From the NCBI GenBank assembly GCA_022701365.1, contig JAKUHH010000072.1, forward strand, positions 248,001 through 312,000: 64,000 nucleotides of DNA. Direction: 5' to 3'. Below, piece by piece: positions 32,743-45,200 of this stretch (its first letter is position 1; the number at the start of each line of letters is the position of its first letter). Source of the stretch: Mycocentrospora acerina. Its lineage: Eukaryota; Ascomycota; Dothideomycetes; Pleosporales. The translations under genes and the position numbers were made by a program. The notes under the pieces are model-generated. The model did no database searches, had not been told where the DNA came from, and saw only the letters and a program-made list of their open reading frames with translations.

Positions 32743-35033
32743 TCAGAAAGGGGACTAGTCTTTTGTACATAGATTTAGAAAGTGACCTTTGGCAGATTGA
32801 AATTGAAAGAGAATAGGAGTATTTCACAAACTGATCCAACAGACATGATCGAGCCACCTTACTGCAGGACCTCTTGTTTTCTGATGTTCAAATCTACTTA
32901 GAGACTGAAAGGCATGGTTTTGGCATTAACACATTTTGGAGTACTCATCAGGATGAACACAAAAAAATCATGCAAGTGCGAAATACCCACTAAAAAGATG
33001 TCATGTAGGTGAAACAATAAGATTGCTCATTTCTGCGGATCTCTGACCTAGATTGACTGTGATTTAGTCCGATCAAAAAGTGGGTGAGGGATCAAGGTTA
33101 GGTACGATCTTCACAAAAACATGGAAATTTTGAAGCTATATCGCAAGGGGTAAGTTATCTTGCCACGAACGTCGGGACGCTGAGTTCTGATGATGTCGAT
33201 CGAAATATTTTCTACATCACGATATTTTTATCATTTTTGCTGAATTTTAATCCTTGGACCGGTGTCATCACCACTTGTGGGTCCTCGCTCCAATTTCCAG
33301 GAATTTATCTGGGTTGTGTGGTGGGTACGCAGGCTATTCCAAAAGGATTCTGTTGCATAACACAAACAAGAGCCGTCCAAAAACGGAAACAGACCCATCC
33401 CATGAGACAAGCAATGCGAACCGTCGGAGCCAGAAGTATGGATGAGTGCTAGGCATGGGTAGTCTCCTTGCCCAGTCATTGGCAGTGACATTACATTACA
33501 TTCCGATGTACCATCGGTGCCTTGCATAAGCTTCCAATTTTGGCAGCCGATGACATCAACCGCTCAGTTTACGTATTTCAATCCTACTGTTCGAACTAAG
33601 CTATCACCAGATCACCTCGGTCCGTAAATTACATGTGAAGCTGGTAAAGGCTCCGTTGCTGGGGCATGGATGCGCATTTCCGGGAGTGCGATCTGCGGCC
33701 CCTGCAGAGTCTCTTGCGTAATACCAAACTCGATAGAGCGGGATTTTAATGGCGTTGAAGCCCTGCATATCTGTGGGGTTAGCGGTTGTCAGGGTTCATT
33801 GGGTTTGCAAGATTCAAGGATCTTGAGATAAATTAGAGACATCAATCAATTTTGCTTTTTAGAAAAATCGTAGAAAGTTTGAAGTTATAATAGCCAGCTA
33901 ATTGTGGTTTACAGCCTGGAACTGGAGCAATTGTAAGTGCCTTGGTATGCTGCCGAAATATATTTTGGTCGTCATTCGAAAAGGAACTATTCCGCGAGGA
34001 ACGAATTGTAAATAATCCTACCGCGTAGTTATTCTCCCGGAGTCAGAAAGCTTTCGTTTTTAGGGTTCTCTTGTTTCTACCCATCCGCGGCCAATCTCGA
34101 GAGTGTCTTATTTGCTGACAGAAACCAAGCGTTCAGTTGGTGAGTAATACTCTTGTTGAGAAGAATATTTAGCTAATCAGGTCTATCCTCTCTGGAAGTC
34201 ACGAACCTAAGGATGAATCTCAAAACAAAAATTTGGACTCCAATCGAACCCTCAAGAAATATGAAGGAAGTTGTAGCTTGCTAGAAACTAAATTGAATAG
34301 GGGTGGATGCTAGAGTATAATTGCGAAGAATCTTCAGGAGTTTACGACTTAATGAGGTCTTCTTTCACACTGGTTCCAGCTGGAAGAAACAAATACCTTA
34401 ATAAGAACAGAGTCGATCTATCTGATGGAGAGGGAGGGCAAAAGTCTGGTTACCAGAAGGGAGATATACGATGATCTGGAAGAAGGGTCGGGTGAGCTAG
34501 AGGGGTTGGTCACCTTTGATTGGCCAAAAGCGCAGCCACAATACTAACAAAAAAAGACGACATGGACGCGTTTTCACGTGTAGTAGACATTCGTCGTCTT
34601 GTTCGGCACGTATGCGTCGCTGTTTAGCTGCGTGTTGTTGGGATGTAGCCATGGAAAGGTGCACGTTGATGGTCTTGTCATTGACGCATTACGTTAGGGA
34701 GGGAGTCAATCTGCAATGCACAGCATACTTGGTCTCCGACAGCCTCGGTCACATGCGTAGCAATTAAGCGTAGACACATCGCACCCGTCTCTACACCATG
34801 GTGAATCTACTCAGCCTCTCCTGCCGACGGTCGAGTAGCACACAGGCAACTGTCCGAACGTGCCGTGGGCGTCGACCCCACCTTCCGCTAGCACATTGTT
34901 GCCTGTAACCTTTCTTTTGACATCGCGTCGCCACACGCCTCACTTCACCGCGACTCACAGTATCGTCTAGTTGCCACCATCCACACAATTGTCTTGTTAT
35001 CCACTACGCGCCCAAATTCCCCAACACGCACCA
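32743..35033. other. Intergenic, no gene found
   Basis: 2.3 kb, AT-rich on the left and more GC-rich towards the next gene. Open frames are short and unconvincing. The last 300 bases before 35034 are C-rich and probably hold the promoter of the phosphatase-like gene. Confidence 0.5.
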
Positions 35034-36089
35034 ATGCACCGTATTTCGTACGAGATCGTTCCTCTGGATTCGCGTTACTCTCCATCACCACCCACCCCCA
35101 CCCCTACCCCTATGACCTTCATGGCTCCTACCCCTACAGAGTCGGCCATGTCCCACCTGTCCAGCGCCATGCACAGGAGCAATCACAACGAATATACCTA
35201 CCGCCTACCGACCCCGCCGCGCATTGTCGTACCCCCGCCCACTCTCACGACCGAACTGCCTGGTCTCTCATTTGGCACTGCAAGTAAAGAGGATGTTGAT
35301 GTAAGCTTTCTGGCCGAGATGAACCTCGAAGACATCGTGCAGACAAACACGCTGCTGGACTGGGCATATGAGCGTCGTAGGCAGGCGCAGATGATCCTCC
35401 CATGGCTATATCTGGGCTCCATGGTGTCTGCGAGGGACAAGGCATTTCTGGCGCGTGAAGGCATCACAATGGTTCTTGCTATTCGCACGCAAGAGAACAG
35501 CCTGAAAGGCGCCCTGCAGGCAGCAAGCGAGGTGTGCGCCGAGGTAGGGGCCGTTGAATCGCCAACTTTCCACGCTCTCATTGGGCGGTTCGCAGAAACA
35601 ACGAGGATGATTAATTTACATATTGCGAAAACTCGACACTTGTCCCTGGAAAAAACTGGCCATCCAGTACTCGGAAAGGTGCTGGTATTTTGCGAATCTG
35701 GCAATGAGAAAGCCGCAGCTGTTGTTGCAGCCTACCTCATGGACACTCTGAATAACTTTGACCATGTCAAGGCGATGCAAGTTTGCCAAGCTCAGCGGTT
35801 CTGCGTCAATTTTGACGATGTTATCAAGAACGTCCTTCGCTCATACTGGGATATTGTTCAGGCGAAACGCTCAGTTGCAAACTCGAACACAATGTTGCCG
35901 CGAGTAAGCAGCCCGATGAACGGAAGTTTACAGAACGTTTCACATCTCCAGGCCCCACAGGTCCTCTCGCGAAAGCGGTCCATCGAGACTACGCGCGATG
36001 GCGAGGATACAGATATGGACGATTTTATGGATCCTTCAGATGCTGTCCGATTCGAAGGACGCGACATTACGCCTTTCCGGGACAACTAA
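35034..36089 (+). CDS. Degenerate dual-specificity phosphatase (STYX-like pseudophosphatase candidate)
   Basis: Intronless, 351 residues from MHRISYEIVP; earlier in-frame codons to 34971 contain no ATG. Residues 1-90 are Pro/Thr-rich and disordered. A DSP-like fold spans about 115-285, opening with QMILPWLYLGSMVSARDK, the usual entry strand, and containing REGITMVLAI. The P-loop region is KVLVFCESGNEKAAAVVAAYLM. Active DSPs read H-C-x5-R-S/T; here it is F-C-x5-K-A, so Cys220 stays but the phosphate-binding Arg is Lys226 and the preceding His is Phe. The tail is Ser-rich with a basic RKRS and an acidic DGEDTDMDDFMD. Loss of Arg predicts little or no catalysis and a binding or scaffolding role. 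Family assignment is fairly secure, function inferred. Confidence 0.8.
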   Translation: MHRISYEIVPLDSRYSPSPPTPTPTPMTFMAPTPTESAMSHLSSAMHRSNHNEYTYRLPTPPRIVVPPPTLTTELPGLSFGTASKEDVDVSFLAEMNLEDIVQTNTLLDWAYERRRQAQMILPWLYLGSMVSARDKAFLAREGITMVLAIRTQENSLKGALQAASEVCAEVGAVESPTFHALIGRFAETTRMINLHIAKTRHLSLEKTGHPVLGKVLVFCESGNEKAAAVVAAYLMDTLNNFDHVKAMQVCQAQRFCVNFDDVIKNVLRSYWDIVQAKRSVANSNTMLPRVSSPMNGSLQNVSHLQAPQVLSRKRSIETTRDGEDTDMDDFMDPSDAVRFEGRDITPFRDN

Positions 36090-37321
36090 CAGACGCCTCA
36101 TTTCGTTACTGCACATTTTTACAGCACTTTCTTTTATTCAACTGAGCAAATCATCTCCTCACCTCACAAGATACCCCGCATGGTTTACAGCGTAGTTTTA
36201 GCATTGTCGCTCGGCGTTCTCTCTAGGTATGTGCATTCAACCAGCATACGCACATGGGTTTCTCTGGTTTTCCTTGGGTTATATCAATAGCGAATAGGGA
36301 ACATAGCAGCATTGATGTTTAAGATTCTGCTTGTGTTACAATAGCAAGTCTACCAGATTAATCTTTTTTTACCACGTCTACCTCTCATTACTTCATGTTT
36401 CTATTTTGGGATTTTTGTGCACTTCATGTTCCTATTTACAACGAGAGTCACTACAGTCAAACGTACAGTGCTTCCCGGTCTCAAGAGACTGGGTAATTGC
36501 CAGCACTTCAGACAAACGCTGGGAACCCATCAAACCTGACGGATGCAGTTGGCGCCTTCATTATAAAGTGGCGTTACGTCAGTGTTCTATCCTTCGTTTG
36601 AGAAGTCGCGATTATCTCATGTCTACCTACACGGGAAACCAGCATGACTATCCGATTTTCCCGCATGTTTCCCGAGCTCATGCGCAAATTTTAACACCGC
36701 CCTATAGTTCACGTCTCGTTCCCTTCCGGATTCTATAACACATCCCAACAACCTATACATAAAAACGCAACAAAACAAGGATCTGACGCTGAAATTGTAA
36801 CGTGCTAACAGTGCCCGATTTGGGGAGAATAACCACTTTGAGATCTGTACTCTGTGAGGTTCCACACTGCGTGCTAGAGTGAGGCTGCAGTATTCAAAGC
36901 CTCAAAGACGGATAGGTGGACCATCTCGTGAATTTGCATAGGACAATTTCCTGAAGCAGAAAATCAACAACCAAGAAAATAACGAAGCAGCCAAAGCTTG
37001 GTCATATGGCGGGTTCCAAAGACTCTTCCGCGCGCGACGTAGGAAGTGCCAATCGGCCTATTCGCTGCACTCCAACTTCGATATGGACGAGGCTCACTTA
37101 CTCACCCAAGGTTCTTTTCTTGACAATCACCCAAAGTTGTGAGACTTGCCCACAATCTATATTTATCCACTTCATCCGAACCACCGAGTACCTTACTTCT
37201 GAACCACAATATACATTTTTTGTAAATGTGGGCTACCCAAGCAAAGAACCCAATCGAAAATCCAGAAAAATACCACAAAAACTCGCATCGATCCAACAGC
37301 CTCGCTAAAGAAGTACATACG
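36090..37321. other. Intergenic, no gene found
   Basis: 3' flank of the phosphatase-like gene and upstream region of the next gene. Several short open frames overlap here, none with domain-like sequence. Confidence 0.45.
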
Positions 37322-38862
37322 ATGCGCAAAGCAGTCCCCAGTAAGTCGCTTCCCTGAGGCCTTCTGTTGTGTTACTATTTCATCTGACAGCTCCCTTCTA
37401 TTTCTGCAATCCTTCATTCATTCCAGTACAAACTTCTAAACGGTTGCAAAATCTCGAACCTGCACTGGATTTTTTCTCATCGTTTGAGCATTATTTTATT
37501 ATTTTACATTAGCTGCTGGCATGCGTTCAAATCGTAAAGCTGTTGTTGAGAGGACGTTGCTTCCTAGGCCAGCACATCTGACAGCTCCAATGGCGACTCT
37601 GCCCTCCACAGTACCTATGGCCCCGATGGTACACATGAATCCAATGACACTCATGACACCAATGACACCAACGACACCAACGACACCAATGACACCAATG
37701 ACATCAATGACACACATGGCCCCGATGATACCTATGACCCCGATGCTACCTATGGCCCCGATGATACCCATGGCCCCAATGATGCCCATGGCCCCGACGA
37801 CACCTTGGTTCACGCAGTACAATTTCCCTAGAGAACAGAGTTTTTCCTATATGGCAGCGCCTCTGACTCTCAACGCTATGAGTTCTTCATCCGGTAATCT
37901 CCTAGGAAGGAGAATACTTCCAAAGCAAGCACCCCTTGTCTTCAATAACCCACAATATGAAGATGTTGGTAGACTGTATATGGGGAATCCGTCTATGCCA
38001 CTAGCAAATGGTGCTACAGGATGGCCAATGTATGAAAACAACCCGTATACTTTACAATTAGTACCCGCCAGTCGTGTACTTAATTCAACTACACCACTCG
38101 TTGAACAACTGGCTATCAGGCCCTTCAATGAAGATACTAAGACACCAGCACAACACTCCATTGAACCCTCTGCGTCTTCCAGTGGCCAGAATATCTTCAA
38201 AGCACCGCGTATCCAAAAGCGCTCCAACATTTCCTCCGCTCTGCCGGACAACGTTGCAGGTGAGTCTTAACCCCTAGTGTTTATAATTATACCAACCCAC
38301 TCTAGGCTGCCTAACCACCTACCTCACTCACGGCCTCATAACCCCCTCACTTCTAAAGGCCACCCGAAAGCCCCCAGTGGACCCTGAACTCTGCATTAAG
38401 CCCTACTCTAAATACCGATTGACTCAATCTGCTAGTCCAGCGCCGATTCCCCCGCGCATCAAGCGCCGAGGACCAAAGTGGGATCCTAACATGAGAGTAA
38501 AGGAGATGTGGATCGGTGACCACGGGGTCTGGCTAAAGAAGAAAGAGAGGCAAACCAGGCAGAAGAATGCCATCAAAGTTTTTAACGAGTGGAAAAAGGC
38601 GCAGGATGAGGGGGGAGATGAGGCAAACGAAAAGGTAGGAGATGCAAAGAAGATGGCACAAGTTATAGAGGAAGAAGTAGAAGAAGAAGAAGAACAAGAA
38701 CAAGAACATGAAGGAAAGCAACCCGAAATGATAAGCTTTGGGGATATGTGCATGGATGGGCATGAGGAGGAGTGGCTCACGAAGTGTATTGAGCGGGAGA
38801 AGCATCTTGAGAGTCTTGAGAATGAGGACGAGGTTGAGAAACACTTGACCTTCCTGGACTAG
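37322..38862 (+). CDS. Uncharacterised protein with M-x-P triplet repeat and acidic coiled C-terminus
   Basis: Proposed exons are 37322-37340, 37513-38259 and 38306-38862 (440 residues). The first small exon (MRKAVP-T-AGMRSNRK) is joined by GTAAGT..CATTAG in frame; starting at the ATG at 37521 would remove only nine residues. The second junction (GTGAGT..CTCTAG) gives DNVA-G-CLTTYLTHG. Residues about 38-103 are a near-perfect M-x-P triplet array (PMTPMTPTTP, PMIPMTPMLP, PMAPMMPMAP). The C-terminal third is basic then strongly acidic and Glu-rich (EEEVEEEEEQEQEHE), with IKRRGPKWDPNM and EMWIGDHGVWLKKKERQ as the only conserved-looking block. No signal peptide, membrane segment or known domain is found. 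Function unknown. Confidence 0.75.
37600..37806 (+). repeat. Coding minisatellite, 9-base ATGACACCA / ATGGCCCCG units
   Basis: Tandem 9-base units ATGACACCA (M-T-P) on the left and 18-base ATGGCCCCGATGATACCT (M-A-P-M-I-P) units on the right, in frame with the gene. Array length is expected to vary between strains. Confidence 0.85.
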
Positions 38863-39277
38863 GCTGGAGCTCTAGATTCAAAACTCGATGACAATACTCG
38901 ACTCAAGGAGGTGACCACGAGATAGGAGAGAAAAGTAATAAACGATGTGATTGGTTATTATACAACAAGGCTTGACTGTGACCTGCTTGGTTCATACAGT
39001 CGCCTTCGGGAAGAGTGTCTCTATAGTCTGAGACCGCTTCATAGATTAGAATAAATAAATAAAAAGTACTATTTTCTTTGAGAGAAGAAAAAAAGACGCC
39101 GTGAAAATGCACTCCTATTGGAAACCCCCCCTTAATTATTGTTCACGCCCAAACACGCCTTTTGATCAGAGAAAAGCACAAACAAACAAACAAATAGACA
39201 CAACTTCCCTTTCTTTACTTTTTTTATACTCCTTCTCTTCTTCATCTCCTTCGCACAAGCACAAAGTCAACTCCCAC
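38863..39277. other. Convergent 3' spacer
   Basis: 415 bases between the stop of the M-x-P gene and the stop of CSF1; AT-rich with a T/C-rich part near 39215-39255. No feature is seen. Confidence 0.5.
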
Positions 39278-42200
39278 CTACGAGCTCCCCAAAATCCTAG
39301 CATACGCATCCTCCACCTCCCTCGCCACCTCCAACAGTGTAACAATAACAATCTGATGCGTGACATTTGGCAAGCGGTCGCGATGCAGACCAATCCACTC
39401 GAGCGGCGGCGTCGCCTCGCCCATGTCTCTCAGCTGTGGCGTTTCAATGAGCGGCGGCTCGAGGGGCGTATACTCATATTTGCTCTGGGGGACGTTGACA
39501 ACGGCGGTGATTTTCTCGCCATTTTCGCCGTATACGGATGCTGCGCGGGGGCGGGATGATGCTGCTGTTGTCGAGGTGGGCGAAGTAGTAGTAACAGTAG
39601 TATCTGATGATGATGGTGGTGGCGGGGCGTCTGAGGCTTGCGAGGTGCTGATTTTGATATTGGATTCGGGGAGGGGTTTGCCGAGCCGTGAGGCAAGGGT
39701 GCGGGAGTGGTTTGACCACATGTTGCGGATATATGAGATGCGGCTGTAGTTCCAGCCGACGTCTACTTTGCCCTCGAGTGAGCTGCGGAAGAGGTAGTCG
39801 ATGTGGTTGTTCTCGGGTATCTGCCACGTGTGCATTGTTGCAATGACCTTGGGAACACGGAGGATGGTGCCGCCTTTTGCGGAGCGCGCGCTTTCGGCCA
39901 CGTCTTCGACGGTAAGTTCAGTGACGGGCCTGCTTTTCTTGGGGGCGGGGACGGAAGAAAGCGCTACTGAGAGCTGGCCGAGGGTCATGCCAAGGCTGGA
40001 GTGGATCTTTTGTTTCTCGAGAGCCACCGCGAAGCGGGCTTGCATGTCGCCAGCTTCGAGCGTGAGGATCTGGTTGTCAATGAAGGATGAGGGGAAGACG
40101 CCAAATTTAATGGAGCGCAGCGTGACCACAACATCTGTGTGGAGGGATATTGGCGCTTTGAAATCCTCTTTGTCAGGCTTGGAAATAATCATACTCTGAG
40201 ATGGTGAGCGATCAGACGGCATCGACACGGACGACTTGCGGCGTAGAAATTTCTCAATCTCTCTCAGGGACTGTTTGTATGCCTGCTGATTTTCTTGCAC
40301 AAGCCGTTCGATGGCTTGCCATAATGCAAGACCCTGTGCAGCACTCGTAGCATGGCAGAAAACGTGAACCTTGTCACCATCGAGAATAGCAACGAGACGG
40401 TCTTGTGCGTCATGACCTTCTTCATGGACATTGTACATCAAGAACTCAAAATTGGCAATATCTGCCATGGCAAAAGCCTGATAGTCAAATCCGGTCTTGA
40501 CGCGCAGTTGACGGAAACCGATCGATGCCTGGATGCGCGGTGTTTGGCGGGCGGATGATCCTTGTAATGGCCATGCAATGGACGTCCGCACCTTGATACC
40601 AGTAAGTTCAACAAAGCCACTGGTGCGTCCTGTACTTTCAAGCCCGACTTTTTCAACACCCAAACATAGATTCTGCTCCCAATCAGTGCCCTTCTTCGAT
40701 GAGGCCCACATGTTACTGATGTGGAGCGACGACTTTCCAATAGCCTGCCCAAGATCCAGATCAATCTTAACATCAGCAATGGCCACGTTAGCATTCCACG
40801 GGAAAGCAGTTGCAGCTGTGACTTGTTGGTACCGCTGCATAAGATACTCCTGCGGTTCTGAGTTCGAGCTCACATTCACCGTCGAAGTCTCCGACGACCG
40901 TCTGATCTCGGGCGGTATCCAGATCTCTCTGAAGAGCAAGAAATCCTGGAGTTGACGAGCATTGATTTGGAGATTTGTCGGGTTAATCTTCAAGATGGCC
41001 GAGATACCGCTAGTTCCGCTAAGATGTTTACTGTTCATGACAGACAGGACAACAGATTCGACGTCCAGGCCAAACGTAGAGTCTCGAGAATACACATGCT
41101 GGACGGTAGCCTGGAATTTCTCAAAGGTGGCAGATACCGCGAAGAAATGACCATGTTCTTGAGATTTGACGCTGTTTACGGTGACATATATGTCTTCTAG
41201 CTTGGCGACAGCTGCAACACGTGCAATAGGCTGGCAGCTGAGACTGAACTCTTGCCTGCAGATACGGAGACCCAAGTTTAGTCTTGTTCTACCTAAAAGG
41301 GCGGTGGGATCAGCTGTGATGATGTTGTTGTCTTCTTCCAGAACCTTGGCTGCTGGCTTTTCTTGTAGTGGTGATTCGTCCGATAAGCCTTGTGAGCTTG
41401 CGTCGTCCTTCTCACGAACAACTGCTTTGATGCTTTCTGATATATCGATTATGATCGGTACCACTGTAGGCAGTAGAGTATTAGTTGACCCATCGACTCT
41501 TAACTCGGCGTTTAGAGACGGGTCATGTCCGTTATCTTGATACTCGACTCGCAACGCTACACCTGGCGCCCGCAGTGCCATACTGCTCTTGGATCCCTCG
41601 CCCACAAACTGACTGTATCTGCCTTTTTGTTGAGATCGATTCGACGAAGACTGGGTTGGGCAGGTCTCCCCTCCATTGATGTGTACAACAGCTCCCGCGA
41701 AACTTGCGTCAACTGTAAGCGATGCTAAGCGTTTATTGTCAAAGACGTTTTTCCTTTGAGCACCGGTCGTAGTAGGCGTCACGCTCCAATTTGCAGAAGA
41801 CTTTCGGAGCTTCTTTCCTGCGAGAGCAATTGACCGTTCGATCACGTTTGCAGGAAGAATGAAATGTGAATCCAATTGAAGGTCAAGCGCTTTTCCTGCT
41901 GCCTGGAAGGCCAATTTCCGCGTGTCCTTTGTAGAAGCATATGCAACGTTGAACACCATCTTGGGCAACAAAGCCGAGTTTGCAGATCGTATTTTCTTGT
42001 CGGCCGAGACCGGGACCATTTGTAGTCGCATATCTTCTATTGTCAGGCGTGCTGCATCATCCTTCTGCGTGGCAAGGTCGATTTTCCTGAAAGACAGGAC
42101 AAGGTCTTCGGTCTCGCTCCTGGCAAAGGGTGCGATTGAGGTTCCAACGATCCAACTGATTTGCATCTCGAGCAGCTCCAATGAGTACGTGGATGTGAAC

Positions 42201-45200
42201 AAGGCGCCAGAGTCGGTACTATCGGCATCCGTATTCGTATGGCTCTTGATGCTTCTATCGCGGTTGTTTGACATTCTACTCTTTGTATTTCGCAGTCGCC
42301 TGAGATATTTTTTTTCCTTTGAAAGATCCAGATCTTTTATTCTGTCTTGCAGATGATTCATAACGTCAACTACAGCTGATGCAGTGTCGGCAAAAATGTT
42401 GACCTGGAGACCTGAACTGCGGACACCAAACACTCTGCGAGTGGGTATAGAATCTTTTTCTGTTGTAGCCTGAAATACCGCACTAAAGGAAAGGTTGCCG
42501 CAGCGGCGAATGGAGTCAGGACCAACCAAGGTCATCTCAATGTTGATTTCATGAACTCGAACGACAGCCTCTGGAAACAACATAATTTTCTGATCGGCGT
42601 CAAGATTTGTAGCCTTGAGCTGCACAGACGAAAGTCGAAATTCAAGGTTCGCCTTCGGTGAGTCTGGCTGCTGGCCTGGAGCACTTGCAATGATGTGCAT
42701 CCCAGATATCGTCATCTGCACGCCGAACAGGACATCTTTTGATGTACCGGGCTCAATGATTACTGGCGACTTTGGACTTGGGGGGAAGATCTCCTCGATG
42801 TGAGTCTTCAGCACATCAATATCATCCTGAACGGCCTGGAACATGGTTGCCATTTCTGGCTTACCAATAGTGGTGATAAGCGCTTGCAACTCTGATGCTT
42901 GCAACTTGATCGTCTCCACCATGCCGGACGCTGATATCCGGATATCTCGTTCATTCTGTGTAATGCTAAGTCGCCCATTAAGGGGTGGTAAATCAAACTT
43001 GCTGATGATGTTTATCCCGTCGAAAGAGCTGCTGTACATCCGATGAAGACAAGCCTCGAGATCGTAATCAATCTGTAGCGTTACGTTTTTGCCGATCGCC
43101 GGCACAACAGCAATACGTCCAGAAGACCCAGTAATTGACCAGCCGAGTGGTTGCAGCAGAGCAAGCTCGATCTGGTATGAGTCCATGAACAGAGCGAGTG
43201 TAACGTTTGGCAATTGGGTGACCTCATCCTGTGGTGCTGCTTTGTTCAATTCTTCGGTGAATGCCCGTATGACCGCAGCTCGCCGGTGAAAATACGCCAC
43301 TTCGTCTCGCACTACCGAATCAACGACTTCGATCAAACCGAGCGCGTCCTCTTCAACCTTTAGAATTATCTTGTGGCTTTTTCCTGCGACTTTTATCTCC
43401 TTAGGAATAGTGCTGCCGTGTCCATGCTCGATCTGAGCGAAATATGTACTTGGGTGCTCAAATTGCGCTTTGGCCAAGGTTCGTGACCGTGAAGATATCT
43501 CGCTCACAGCTAAGTCAGCATGGACATGTGCGGTCAGCGTTTCCCCAAGGCCAGAAGCCTTGCTGTCTGCATCAACGAAAGAAACTCGCATGCGTTCACC
43601 CGTCGTCGTGTACTGCAGGTTGATAGTCTCGAGGGTGATTTGAGCCTTGTCGGTCACGACTACTATATGCAAGTCTTGGTCATGAGATGGAGACTTTCGC
43701 AGTGAGGGCTGTGGTGGATGTTGTGCTGCTATGCCTGCTGATTTGAGCTGTTCTTTACGGAAGAGGTCGTACAGTGCCTCTGCAAGTTCGCAAATCTCCC
43801 ATTGAACGCGCAAATAGCATTCCTTTGAGCTGACCTGAACAACGGTCGACTTCTTCGGTACATCGTTTCCTACCAGCATGAGCCCGGTGGGCTCTGCAGG
43901 AGGAAGCGATTGAACTTTGATCGCTAGCATACGCAATTCTACCTCGCTCTGTCGTGGTCCCGGATCAGCAATTAATTTCACGCCTGCGGACTTGACATCA
44001 AAATACAGAGGAGCAGATTGGGGTGTCGGTAGCGTCTCCGGAGCATGGCCAAATAGCGTTTTCATCGCCAAGCACTTGTCAACATGTACTAAGTCCCATG
44101 TACGCCATTTATTCCACATTGCTATGATCCTCTGCTCGACATCGCTGGGGCATTCTATCAAACGTTGTGAACAGTAGCTCGAAAGTTCAATCTTTTCGTT
44201 TTCTGGGAGGCATTGCCATGTGTAGCGAACTCGAGAGCAGAGTTTCCATGAATCATGGCTGCGCAGGTGATCTCTTGCTGCACGAAGAGCGTATGAAGCC
44301 TTTGTCAAAAAGACTGGGTCTGGGTATTGATCCTGTACGCTTGTGAGATACCAGGCTAAATACTGTAGTCGACATTGCTGGTTTCGGTCCACTTCGATGA
44401 ATCTGGTCACCAGTTCGTCGGCGAGAACGGTCGTGCGGTGGATGAGTGAGGCCAGGTATTCAATCTGTCTGCTGGCGGTAGCGACCTCGAGTGACCGAAA
44501 GTTGACATTTACCGATGTCGCCTTGTTTTGAAGCGTCCAGATAAGCACGTCCTTGATTTCTGCTTGTACCGCTACGTCCTCGTTCGGACCTTGGCGTGTA
44601 CATTCACTCACAGACATTCCAAGAGAGTCTAGCGTAGTGTGCAAAGAGAGCAGATTTTCGCCGGCTCGTTCTCCAGGGAACTTCTTGATTCGAGCAACTA
44701 GCTTGAGTCGATTCATAACAAAATCATACTGGTCCTTTGCACCTTGGCTAGTTGCTTGAGTTGGAAAACTATTTTGAAAACGAACGTGTGTGAACGGTAT
44801 GCGGATACTGAACTCAAGTGAACTCCCTTTACCTTCGAGCCGGTTCCTATTATCCAAAATCTTGGTCATCACTTTGACCTGAAATTCATCTATCATATCC
44901 TCAGGACGCCGAGGCTGAAAGAGTTCGACAAGACGTGAAGCACACCTGATGAATTCAGGTGTGCAGTAAACCCGGATACCAGGCTCTGCGCTGATCAACA
45001 GGCTGGTATGAGTGAAACTTTCGTCCAGACTCCCAGTTGATACATCGTTGAAGACGAGGTCGTCGCCTTTTTCGTTGATAAGTGAAGAAGGTAGGGCGGG
45101 GAAAGAAGGAACGTTGGTCAGGTCCGGGTCAACTTGGTCCAGTGGGAAATAGGGGCTAGCTAAAGAGCTAGACAATGCTACAGATGACGGAGCAAAGTCG

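Noticed and set aside
37600..37806. Tandem array considered as CRISPR-like or as a promoter repeat
   Set aside because: Units of 9 and 18 bases abut without spacers and stay in frame inside a spliced gene; it is a coding minisatellite.
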